Assembly: GCA_040954595.2 (NCBI GenBank)
Contig: CM082595.2
Coordinates: forward strand, 3,658,001-3,722,000
DNA from: Balanoglossus misakiensis
Lineage: Eukaryota; Hemichordata
Length of the DNA stretch: 64,000 nt
Reading direction: 5' to 3'
Shown one piece after another: positions 24,782-36,754 of this stretch (within the stretch, counting starts at the first letter, position 1; each line of letters opens with the position of its first letter). The notes beneath the pieces are model-generated. The model was not told the DNA's origin and made no database searches. It saw only the letters and a program-made list of their open reading frames with translations. The translations under genes were made by a program, and so were the position numbers.

Positions 24782-26471
24782 CCCCCTCTCTCTCTCAGCT
24801 GTTCATGACCCTTATGAACTGGTGTGGTTTGCCGATATATATAGCTATGAGTACATGTGAGTATCATGTATATATTATTGTTTGCGAATATATATTTTCC
24901 TAAGTGTGCCTGGTAACCCCAAGACTTGGACAGGACGATTGTATCAATATATTTCACTCGCCAAAAGTTGGATGTTGTTAACATGTGGACATATGAATGG
25001 CAAGACTCCTACAGTCACTGTACATTATATTTATTTTCTGTGTTTTGTCTTGTTTTGTTTTTCAGTTCCACTTCAGTTGGTCGTGATAAACAAGGAACGA
25101 CTGTCTGGCCTATATCGTCTGTCCTCGTACTATCTTGCCAAGCAGACCAGCGAGTTCCCGTTGATATTAGTCATACCTGTCGTCGGTCACACGATTGTGT
25201 ACTGGCTGGCCGGACTCAACCGTCACTGGCCGCCAGCCTTCGTGTGCTCTATGTTAATCATGGCGTTTGGGGCGTTGTTTGGCCAGGTACGTGTATATGT
25301 CTACATTCCGATTAATATATCGACGATTTCCAATCGATACGTGATCTCGCGAGATTTTATTACCATAGCCAAGTAATACAAGTCAAGCTTTATTGTATGA
25401 AGAAGCTAGGATAGGTGAAGAGTTTAACGAAAAAAATGTTAAATTTTGTGTCATTTGCCTGTGTGTATTTTGTTCTGTATCACGTGAAAATAACCCCATA
25501 TACTATAATCTACTTAACCATACGAGATCTCGCAGGGTTTTTGGAATGTGGCCTATGGACGATGTTTAACTCATCCTTCTTTACTAATGGTTATTCCTTC
25601 TTTCTCTCTTCCAGTCGCTTGGAATGATAATTGGGTTATTGTTCGACGATTTAGGCAACGCGTTGGTGCTTGGCGCCTTGATACTCGTCGCCAGTCTCAT
25701 AACAGGAGGACTGTTTATCCGGGACTTTCCTGCCTATCTCCATTGGGCGAAATACCTCTCGTTCTTCTATTACCTGTTCCATGCTTTGCTGATTGTGGAG
25801 TTCACAAACAACGAACCGACGATGTAAGTGATGATCAATTGTCTTGTTCTTTACGGATCGACGGATAAAAAATGTCCGGTGCAAACACATCTGGCTGTTG
25901 CTTTAGTACAAAAAAAACCCACAGTGGATGGATAGGTGCACTGTGCTCAATATAAAAGAGAGGTGTCGTGACCATTTTTCTTAAATATTCAACACTGGAT
26001 ATGCTATATCGAATATTTCACACGTGTTTTCGCGAGATAAAACCAGCAATAAATTGCCATGATTGAAAAGAGTCCACATTTAACGCCCTCAACGTTGTAA
26101 AAAGTTGAGCCTTTTGTCTTCGCAAACTTTGAATGAAATCGTCAGTGTGCGACTCGTATGCTCAACTAACTGCGGAGAGTGGGAACTTTAAATGCTTATA
26201 ATCCCTTGTCAACCCTTCAATTATATCAATTGAGTATACCGAACTGCATTTGTTAATTTAAATCTTCAGATGCAACATGGAGTTGTCGAATTATGCCGAG
26301 TGTGCGGCTTACAACGGAACCAACGTTGTGGAGATTCAACCCGAGTCCATCTTGGATTTCTTCGATGTTGAACTTCCTGTCTGGTTGGATCTACTCGTTC
26401 TTGCTGTGGCGTCCATTGCGCTGAGGATCGTCGGATACTTCCTACTGAAGTACTACAGGAAGCCCAAATAA
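21761..26471 (+). CDS. ABCG-family half-transporter A
   Basis: ATP-driven membrane transporter of the white/ABCG subfamily, expected to dimerise. Exons: 21761-21911, 22558-22730, 22857-22962, 23184-23284, 23396-23557, 23783-23876, 24173-24549, 24799-24856, 25066-25286, 25615-25823, 26270-26471; 617 residues, all phases consistent. The ATPase domain is N-terminal: Walker A GPSGSGKT (residues 48-55, split by intron 1), [10 protein letters not shown], signature LSGGEKKR, Walker [15 protein letters not shown]-loop SVHQPSSQ. The membrane half follows, with [19 protein letters not shown] and the last helix ending LLKYYRKPK. No one-to-one human gene (ABCG1, 2, 4, 5 or 8) could be assigned and the substrate is unknown. 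Its inverted paralogue is at 36212-41072. Confidence 0.93.
23341..23372. repeat. (ATG)n microsatellite in ABCG-A intron 4
   Basis: About ten ATG units lie just upstream of the EPTSGLDS exon of ABCG-A. Confidence 0.85.
24721..24797. repeat. (CT)n microsatellite abutting a splice acceptor
   Basis: About 28 CT units followed by CCCCCC and further CT lead directly into CAG at the 24799 exon of ABCG-A, so the repeat is itself the polypyrimidine tract. Confidence 0.9.
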
Positions 26472-26779
26472 TTCAATGACATTGTAAAGGAGTGGCAACT
26501 TTTAAAGGGGCAGTATACTGTAGCCGAAATATTTGTAATTTCGGGGTTCTGTACGTTCTGTTTCTGGGTGATCGTTTCCCCTGTTGTCTGCACCATGCTA
26601 AAGTTACCCAGAATCGATTTCTCTTGTCACCATAGCATGTATATGTGTGACAACCAACGCTGCATGATAACTTGTGTTTTCCCTCACGTGCTCATACTGA
26701 AAGCAATTTTCTATCGCTTTACTTCAAAGTCTTCTACAGGGTCCAGATAAAATGTTCAAAAGTTGTGTGCTAAAATGGA

Positions 26780-26785
26780 AATAAA
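26780..26785 (+). terminator. Candidate poly(A) signal of ABCG-A
   Basis: AATAAA about 310 nt after the stop codon, followed by a T-rich stretch (GTTGCTTTTTTCG). Confidence 0.45.
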
Positions 26786-27311
26786 GAGTTTGATCCGGTT
26801 GTTGCTTTTTTCGTTATTTTGTAGTGTTTCTATCACTCTCCCATGCTGGTACAATCTGGTGATACACCCAGCAACCGCAGAACGGTTCTGAAATGTTTCT
26901 AAACAATTTCAAAGCTATTACATATCGAAAAGAACCAGAGCAGAATGGATGAATTTGATTGGCTGATACGTTTGGAGGGGTCATCGAAGAACACGTCACC
27001 TCGTTCACATATCACATTTTTATTTCTTTTCTAATATTATGAAATGTGTCGATAATTTTGAAAGGAAATCATCATACCATTAAATATACATTAGTCTGTC
27101 TTTTAATAGTTGATGAAGGAAATAGGATATCACACAGAATTGTTTTACGTGTACTGGTAGGTTCGGTTTGGACGAGGTTGCCTGGTTTTATAATGAGTGA
27201 CGTCACTCCCCGGTCAATCAGCCATTTGACCTTTTACCACGGAAGAAGACAGACGTCTCTGTACTACTGTGTGTCCTGTCACCCGGAAGAGTTCACAGAC
27301 GTTCGTTCATC
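26786..27311. other. Intergenic region ABCG-A / C1orf50 homologue
   Basis: About 0.5 kb with no gene seen. The 5' UTR and promoter of the C1orf50 homologue must lie here. Confidence 0.5.
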
Positions 27312-29210
<1,899 letters not shown>

Positions 29211-30044
29211 ACGTATTTATTTTTGAACTTATTAAGCTTTTTCTTTTTCTTCAGTTTTTTTTTGTTTAGGGTGGTACTCAGGTAAATGTTACCAGGGATC
29301 CCTAGTCAGTTTACCGGGGTTCCTCATGGTAATCATTGCAGTCAAATTAAAGTCTAGCAAAAGTGTTACCAAGGTTCCCCAACCTTAGCAAAAACACTGC
29401 TCTTGTAATAGTGAACCTCCACATAATCACTCGCATGGTTATGTCATGGAGCGATGCCAATGGCGGATTTCTCCAATGGAGGAGGATATGTAATAATCCT
29501 TATATAACTGAAATAATCAGTTTATTTACATTTGAATACTGATGTGTATTGTGTGCAAGACACGTGTATTTACACGGAAAGACACGGTGAGTGTCAAATA
29601 CTGATTATTCGACCAAAATGGATTATGGAAAAACAAAGCCTTAAAGATTTGCCAGCTTATGAAACTTTTAGAGTTATGAAAGCTCGGGTCTATTCACATG
29701 ACAGAAGTATGCCTTTCGCACTAATTTGCAGCGAAATTTCTTCAAAGCAGTTTACTCCTGGCAAATTTTCTCTGATTTTAAGTCTTATATATGGGGATAT
29801 TTTTCAAGCTCAAAATTTTTTAAAAAGATAAAAAGATGTGTACTTTTTTAACTCTGTTGGTCAATATTCATTTGATTTTCTCAACTATCGAACGTAAGCT
29901 GACCTGAAAAATTCATTCGATTTTCTCAAATTTATTGTGCATAATAAGAAATATGTGTGATTGCAATATTTCATTTTAACATAACTAAATTATTTAATGT
30001 TGCTTGTAAGTTTCATGATAGCATAAATCTCAGATTTCTTGGTG

Positions 30045-30050
30045 AATAAA
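30045..30050 (+). terminator. Candidate poly(A) signal of the C1orf50 homologue
   Basis: AATAAA about 835 nt after the stop, with TGTTTGTGTACT downstream. The UTR length is uncertain. Confidence 0.3.
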
Positions 30051-30125
30051 TATTTTACACGAAAGACCTATACATGTGTTTGTGTACTATCCTATTAATT
30101 TTTCTTGTGTGTTTGTGTTTGACAC

Positions 30126-30500
30126 AGTATTCAGTATTCCTATCAGCAGTCTGTGAATGGTCTGTCAAAACAAAATTTGTTTAACAATAGAAGACCAAAG
30201 ATTATGAATAATGTCCAAGTCAGAGAATGCAGAGAGGGGTGTGGTAACAGGCCAAATTTTCATGGATAAGAAATGCAAGTCCCTGATTGGCTGTTTCCTG
30301 CATGAACACAGCTGGTCTGCTGGCTCTCAATTTGCATACATCTATGCAAATCACTATCTTCAGTATTCCTATTAGCAGTCTGTGAATGGTCAGTCTGTCA
30401 AAACAAAATTTGTTTAACAATAGAAGACCAACAGATTATGCATAATGTCCAAGTCAGAGCATGCAGAGAGGTGGTGTGATAGCAGGCCAAATTTTCATGT
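30126..30500. repeat. Direct repeat pair (about 140 bp)
   Basis: 30126-30262 and 30359-30500 share long stretches (AGCAGTCTGTGAATGGTC, CAAAATTTGTTTAACAATAG, AATGTCCAAGTCAGAG, CAGGCCAAATTTTCATG). The second copy contains the ATG of the candidate gene at 30445. Confidence 0.8.
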
Positions 30501-33500
30501 CCATGTTTTCCCAGTACAAAAACTCAATTTTACCTTCCAAATTTCCACACCAGGATTTGCTGTTCGCTGGAAATTACTACACTGTTTTGAGGTAAGTCAT
30601 GGCTTTATTTTTTCCTTTGTGAACAGTCATTTTAGTCTGTAAGTCCAGTAGAATTGTCTAGAATCATCCAAGTACATCACATGCATTGGGGGGGGGGGGG
30701 GGGGGGGGGGCATTTTCATTCAAGCACATGGTTTTTGAACCCTTTGTCTAACTTTGAGTCCTCAATTTCAAAACTGGCTTGTTTTATGTTTCTCTAAATT
30801 CACAAAAGCAACTTGTGAGAATTTCATTTCTGTCATTTCATTGTTGTAATTGTATTTGTATGTCTGAAACTTGCTTTTCTTGTAATTTATTCAGAACAAC
30901 GTTGTGGATGCAACACTTCACCAAGCCCCAAAATGGTGGTCTTCAATGGAGCACTGTGCAGTGAAGGTACGTCACACATTTCATTTATTCAATAAGATTT
31001 AGTCAGTCAGATGTATTGATGGCAGACAATCGTGTTCATGTAAATGTTGTTGACTCGCTAGATAATATTTTATTGCAATGTATTTTCATTGGGGCAGTTG
31101 TCCATCAAATTAGTCAGTGCGCAACAGCAAAAAAGTTGCGCAGGACAAGCCCTTTCAAGCAAATGGCAGTAATTTTGATGATCCTGACTTGTCAGTTGCA
31201 AGTGTGCAGAAGACTTCGCGAGATCTATTATTGTCTTGCCATAAGAGTAGCTAGTGCAGGTCAATCCTACAGATTTAGAAAGATTGTTCATCCAAGCAGT
31301 TTGGATGTTTGTCAGTGGATATGGACATCAACCAAACATATTTCAAAAAGTCAAAAAGTCAAACGGCATAGAAATATTCATATCAAAATAGGTCAATAGA
31401 GAGCAATTTTGTCACTTTAATAATGAACAATAATAAAGAGAAACTTTGTTGGATGTGTGTACTTTATTGGATGTGTCTGGGCATTGCCAAGTTTAGTAGT
31501 GTTAGCAAAATACAGGTTCCCCCCCCCCCTCCCCTGTCAAATAGTCCTAACAGTCTTTTATTTGAGTGAATTTCTGATCTGTGGTAGCTGTTGCGAGGTT
31601 GTCTGGATAGCCATATGAAGTAACAGTCTTGGTGCATGGTCATCTATTTGATCATCCCCAGAGGTCAGGTGTTCTGATCTCTGTGGCTGTTGCGAGGTGT
31701 TGTCTGGATAGCCAAATGAAGTAACAGTGGTCATCTTATTGGATGATCCCCAGAGATTCATGTAGTATAATCTGCTAAAATGATAGTTTAATCCAAGTCC
31801 TAAAAGAGCTTAATAATTAATTGTTAATAGTAGTCAGATTGCATTTTGGATAAAATGTTAGCTGACTGTAGTAAGTTTCATAAACTATTTCTGGCTATAT
31901 GTTTAGTCTTTAAGGGTAGCATGTAGAACTCATTTTAACTTTTTGCATCTTTGATAAACTAGCTTCTTCAATCCCTGAATGATATCATAGGTCACATGCA
32001 TAATTACTATAAACCTCCAAAATGTGTAATTGTAGGGAATCCACAGAAGGAAAAATATAAACATCACAGATAGTGTCCTTAAAGAGTGTCAGGATCACCA
32101 CAAAGAGAGGGCAGACAACTTCTCTTGAATTTTGCAAGTTATCTTTATTCATATAAAATGAGCTGACAAAGTTTGAAATCAAAACTCGTACAGTTTGTTC
32201 ACATGAAGAATAAAAATTGCAATAACTCATTACAGAAAGTGAAAACTGACTGAATTTGAAACAGAATTATATTTACAATTCCAGTTGATTTAGGAGTCAC
32301 ACAGAACAGTCAAGTCTGAAAAATGTGCTCATTGTTGATTTATCACATGTCTAATTGGTAATAATGAAATTGCCTTTAGCATGTTTCTCAGTAAATTTTG
32401 GCGGCCATTTTGAAATTCAAATTTGAGAATGTTTCTCAGTAAATTTTGGCGGCCATTTTGAAATTCAAATTTGAGAGTGTTTCTAGTTAAAAAATTTGCA
32501 GTATTCCGCACTTTATTCAAATCTGAAATTGCCTTTAGCATGTTCCTCCATAAGGGATGTTAATTTCCAGTCAATTCAGAAGACTTTGATCCAGTTCCTA
32601 AAATAGCATAATGCAATTTCATTGCATTTTAGATAAAAGTCACAGCTAGTGTTCGTAATGAATGTCAGGGTCACCACAAAGACAGAACAGACAATTTCTC
32701 TCGAATAATGCAATTCTTTTATTTACTTTATAAAATAAGCGGACAAGTTTGAAATGCTCTGACAATAATAGAAATAGGCAGTCTAGAATGTGTGCATGTA
32801 TAACTGTCAATAGTTTTAAAATTTAGGAATATTGTACGATTGATAGATTCCAAAACTGCATTAAATCTTAATTGATGTGTACAACCGAGTCCATGGCAAC
32901 CTCCCTGCACCTAAGGATGAAAATAAAATTAGATTAGGAGAATAACTTAGCAATGTAATTGTGTGTGTGTGTCTTACTTCGGTTGAGCTAAGTTAAATTT
33001 TTTTTTACAAGTGCATTACGGGCATCCTAATCTATGCATGATCTTTTCTAATGCAAAAATGTTTTGCATCTGAAAAGATCTTGCATAGATTATGATGCCC
33101 ATAATGCACTTGTAAAAAAAAATTTAACCTAGCTCAACCGAAGTAAGAGTTGTGCTAGAGATTTATTAGTCTTTGCTGTACACTCATGGGGAGGTTAGGG
33201 TGGGGGCTAGGGATGGCATATAAAAAGCCAAAAAAAAAAAAACTAAGTCAGAAACGCTAAAAATTTGAAATTTGTCTATACCTCCACGTTGGGGCATATA
33301 CAAGTTTCAAAAATTTTCTAAGTTTTCTTTGACTTAGAAAATTTTTGAAACTTGTATATGCCCCCTACATAACTTGCATTTTCTAACACTTGCCTTGTGT
33401 CTTTTCAGATCCCGGCTGGACTCCACTTCTTTCGATTGGTCATCAACCATTCAACAGATAGACCTGAAAGGACAAGTGAATACGAGTTAAATTTCAATAT

Positions 33501-33516
33501 GAAATATGAAATATGA
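30445..33516 (+). CDS. Candidate orphan three-exon gene, 108 residues
   Basis: Exons 30445-30591 (donor GTAAGT), 30895-30966 (acceptor TTCAG, donor GTACGT) and 33409-33516 (acceptor CTTTTCAG). All junctions are phase 0 and the frame stays open to TGA at 33514, followed by AATAAA at 33530 and 33540. The protein starts MSKSEHAERWC, contains FAVRWKLLHCFE and APKWWSSMEHC, and ends SEYELNFNMKYEI. No family is recognised, and no signal peptide or membrane segment is seen. Three in-phase exons plus a terminal poly(A) signal argue for a real transcript, but length is short and the surroundings are repetitive, so a non-coding RNA or chance join remains possible. Confidence 0.35.
30688..30710. repeat. 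Poly-G tract
   Basis: An uninterrupted run of about 23 G. Confidence 0.95.
31555..31760. repeat. Two short direct repeats
   Basis: Segments with GTTGCGAGG, TTGTCTGGATAGCCA and ATGAAGTAACAGT occur twice about 100 bp apart. There is no gene. Confidence 0.7.
32034..32760. repeat. Diverged direct repeats and a 48-bp tandem pair
   Basis: The blocks at ~32063-32180 and ~32645-32750 share TCAGG-TCACCACAAAGA and CAGACAA-TTCTC. Between them 32382-32478 holds two adjacent copies of a 48-bp unit containing CAGTAAATTTTGGCGGCCAT. No coding exon is supported. Confidence 0.7.
32974..33147. mobile_element. 174-bp palindromic foldback element
   Basis: The ends TTACTTCGGTTGAGCTA and TAGCTCAACCGAAGTAA pair, as do the inner ACAAGTGCATTACGGGCATC and GATGCCCATAATGCACTTGT and the central AAGATC blocks. 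No coding capacity. Confidence 0.8.
33291..33364. repeat. 74-bp near-perfect palindrome
   Basis: GGGGCATATACAAGTTTC pairs with GAAACTTGTATATGCCCC around a short TTTTCTTTGA loop. It sits 45 bp upstream of the terminal exon of the candidate gene at 30445. Confidence 0.85.
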
Positions 33517-33579
33517 AATATGAAAATGAAATAAAATACAATAAATTTCAATCCTTGGTGTCTGCTTTTTTGTAAAAAA

Positions 33580-34510
33580 AAAAAAACACTTAGAAATTTT
33601 TCAGGCTTTACTCTATACTTATTAAAAACACTTAGAAATTTTTCAGGCTTCACTCTACTTATTAAAAACACTTAGAAATTTTTCAGGCTTCACTCTATAC
33701 TTATTAAAAACACTTAGAAATTTTTCAGGCTTCACTCTATACTTATTAAAAACACTTAGAAATTTTTCAGGCTTCACTCTACTTATTAAAAACACTTAGA
33801 AATTTTTCAGGCTTCACTCTATACTTATTAAAAACACTTAGAAATTTTTCAGGCTTCACTCTATACTTATTAAAAACACTTAGAAATTTTTCAGGCTTTA
33901 CTCTATGCTTTCACATTAAGAAAAACACTTAGAAATTTTTCAGGCTTTACTCTATACTTTGATATTAAAAACACTTAGAAATTTTTCAGGCTTTACTCTA
34001 TGCTTTCACATTAAGAAAAACACTTAGAAATTTTTCAGGCTTTACTCTATACTTTCACATTAAGAAACACACTTAGAAATTTTTCAGGCTTTACTCTATG
34101 CTTTCATATTAAGAAAAACACTTAGAAATTTTTCAGGCTTTACTCTATGCTTTCACATTAAGAAAAACACTTAGAAATTTTTCAGGCTTTACTCTATACT
34201 TTCGAATTAGAAAAACTTAGAAATTGTTCAGGCTTTACTCTATACTTTGATATTAAAAACACTTAGAAATTTTTCAGGCTGTACTCTATACTTTCGTATT
34301 AGAAACACTTAGAAATTTTTCAAGCTTTACTCTATACTTTGACTTTAGGAAAAACACTTAGAAATTTTTCAGGCTGTACTCTATACTTTGATATTAAAAA
34401 CACTTAGAAATTTTTCAGGCTTTACTCTATGCTTTCACATTAAGAAAAACACTTAGAAAATTTTTCAGGCTTTACTCTTTACTTTGACATTAGGAAAAAA
34501 CTTAGAGTGT
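33580..34510. repeat. Minisatellite, about 20 units of 40-49 bp
   Basis: Each unit contains ACACTTAGAAATTTTTCAGG followed by CTTTACTCTATAC or CTTCACTCTATAC. The spacer after it varies between TTATTAAAA, TTTCACATTAAGAAA and TTTGATATTAAAA. The short-spacer units cluster on the left and the longer ones on the right, which indicates local expansion. Confidence 0.9.
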
Positions 34511-34513
34511 CCA

Positions 34514-35170
34514 ATTGAGATTGATTTGGTCTTACCTTAAGCTGTACTCTTGGATTTTTCAAACCATCATCTGAGAATTGAATTGATTTCACCTTGACTT
34601 TAATGCAACTCACTGCAATGCAAAGAACAAAATCAGGGTAAGTTTAACAACAATATTAATTACACAAAAAGAATGATAACTGTCAAGAATTCGACAATTT
34701 TCATGAGCTATAACCCATGAAAAATGTCCCAAAATGACAAAATCACCAAAGTTGGCAAAGTCAAGAATTTGCCATTTTTGACAATTTTCATGAGCTATAA
34801 CCCATGAAAAATGTCCCAAAATGACAAAATCACCAAAGTTGGCAAAGTCAAGAATTTGCCATTTTTGACAATTTTCATGAGCTATAACCCATGAAAAACG
34901 TCCCAAAATGACAAAATCACAATTTTTCATGAGTTATAACCCATGAAATATCGCCAAAGTTGGCAAAGTCAAGCCGATGCCAGTTTTGTTAATGATAGTG
35001 AGATAAAGGAAGTGTGTGTGTGTGTCAAATTGAGATTGATTCGGTCTTACCTTAAGCAGTACTCTTGGATTCTTCAAACCATCATCTGAGCATTGAGAAG
35101 ATTTCACATTGACTTTAACTCACTGCAATGCAAAGAACAAAATCAGGGTAAGTTTAACAACATTAGCAAT
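34514..35170. repeat. Direct repeat pair of about 145 bp flanking an 87-bp tandem array
   Basis: 34514-34660 and 35026-35170 share CTGCAATGCAAAGAACAAAA and AACCATCATCTGAG. On the minus strand each contains an exon-like block (CAG before it, GTAAGA after it; 34536-34612 and 35051-35122). Between them 34693-34970 holds just over three copies of an 87-bp unit with GAGCTATAACCCATGAAAAA. Confidence 0.8.
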
Positions 35171-35717
35171 TAAACAAAACAACACCAATATGTTACAACA
35201 TCAATCTTTAACTAAACTACAAACAAATAAAAACACCTTTAGTGGAAGACACTGCTGACTGAAAGTAATGAACCAGTCTCTAAGTTCTTTGGAAAATGAC
35301 CGAAAACATACAGTAAATCTTTGAGACATGTCATCCATCTAGATTTCTTTGCAACTTATCAATTTTACAATCTCTGGATGACTTCACATTTCATTGGTTT
35401 TCAGAAAAAAAGCACAGCGCACAGAACATATGTCATAAAAATATTGGCAACAGAAATCTTACCATAGTCCATTCAGCTGACACAGTACTGCTAGGTTCCT
35501 CTTCCATGCACTCATAATCAAACATTTTCTGTAATTGCGCTGTTTTGAGATCCCTATCTCCGGAGCTATTGCTGGATGCATCTTGGCATAATTCCGGTCG
35601 ACCCATCACTGAAAATCGACAGATAAATTACATTGTGGTCACAGAATAAGCTCACGCCAACAGGAGAATTTGCTTAAAAACCAATTCACCCAGCAGCCAT
35701 TCTACGTTCGTTGTCAT
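35120..35717 (-). CDS. Candidate orphan small gene on the minus strand
   Basis: Exon 35690-35717 starts ATG with GCC before it, encodes MTTNVEWLL and ends in phase 1 before GTGAAT. Exon 35463-35608 (acceptor TTTTCAG, donor GTAAGA) continues in that phase with MGRPELCQDASSNSSGD and ends MEEEPSSTVSAEWTM. If it joins to the acceptor at 35122 the next codon is TGA, giving 58 residues. A 22-nt exon at 35237-35258 followed by 34536-34612 would extend the frame instead. No family is recognised. It lies downstream of, and on the same strand as, ABCG-B, so an alternative 3' end of that gene is another reading. Confidence 0.3.
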
Positions 35718-36211
35718 GGCTTCACAACTTGACTCCCACCTATCCCAGGATGCAGTGCAATTTCAGACCGTCCAAGATTTGTTTTATCGAAAATGTGGAA
35801 AATTACAATAAATGCAAAAAAATAAAATAAAATATATTACCTGAAAACATACAGGACTGTATGAGGACGACATCAGTTACAAACACTCCAATTTTCAAAG
35901 CAATTTGCCATGTTTCTGAGTTTTGATCAATTTCACATTTTTCCAGCTATTAATCTGCAAATTATTGGCTACATATATACATACATACATGTATAGAATT
36001 TAACAATTTGTTTAATAGATCTGAATATTATGTACAAATGAAGGTACAGCACTGCAACTGATGACGAAAATGTTCACAAAAAAGGAATGTATGGTAACAA
36101 TATACATGGGTCTATCATGTGTATTTTAGTCCTGTATATCAAAGAAATCCAACAAGTTGAATTCAAAAAAACATACCAGCTGGTGCGTCCCTACATCGAT
36201 TTTCCTTGTAA

Positions 36212-36609
36212 CTATTGAGGTTTTCGGTAATATCTCAACAGCAAATATGCTAAAATTCTCAGCATCAGAGACAAACACACAATAACAAGGACATCAAACC
36301 AAACAGGGAATTCAACCAAAAAGAAGTCCAGGATAGATTCTGGCGGGATCTCAACCACGTTGGTTCCATTGTATGCCGAACACTCCGCAAAGTTGGACCG
36401 CTCCATGTTGCAACTGAAACAAAATTTCGCAGAGCCTTCATTTCTCCAAATAAAAATATTTCATTTGTATGTAATTTATTGCACTTATTTTTAGCTCATA
36501 TGTTCTTTTCTCAATTGTCCTGGTTTAAAATTGTGAAAAATTTGGGTGTCAAAACTGATAGCTTTTTGAATTTGCAAGAAGTAGAGTAAAGGGTAAACCT
36601 GCATTGAAA

Positions 36610-36652
<43 letters not shown>

Positions 36653-36723
36653 ATAGAATTTTATGTCACTGATAGCTTTTTGAATTTGCAAGAAGTAGAG
36701 TAAAGTGTAAACCTGCATTAAAA

Positions 36724-36754
<31 letters not shown>

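Noticed and set aside
29522-29831. About 100-codon open frame after the C1orf50 homologue
   Set aside because: No recognisable family, no splice support, and it lies before that gene's likely poly(A) signal.
33580-34510. Regular repeats resembling a CRISPR array
   Set aside because: The spacers are themselves repeats of a few types and not unique sequences, the context is an animal genome, and no cas genes are present. It is a minisatellite.
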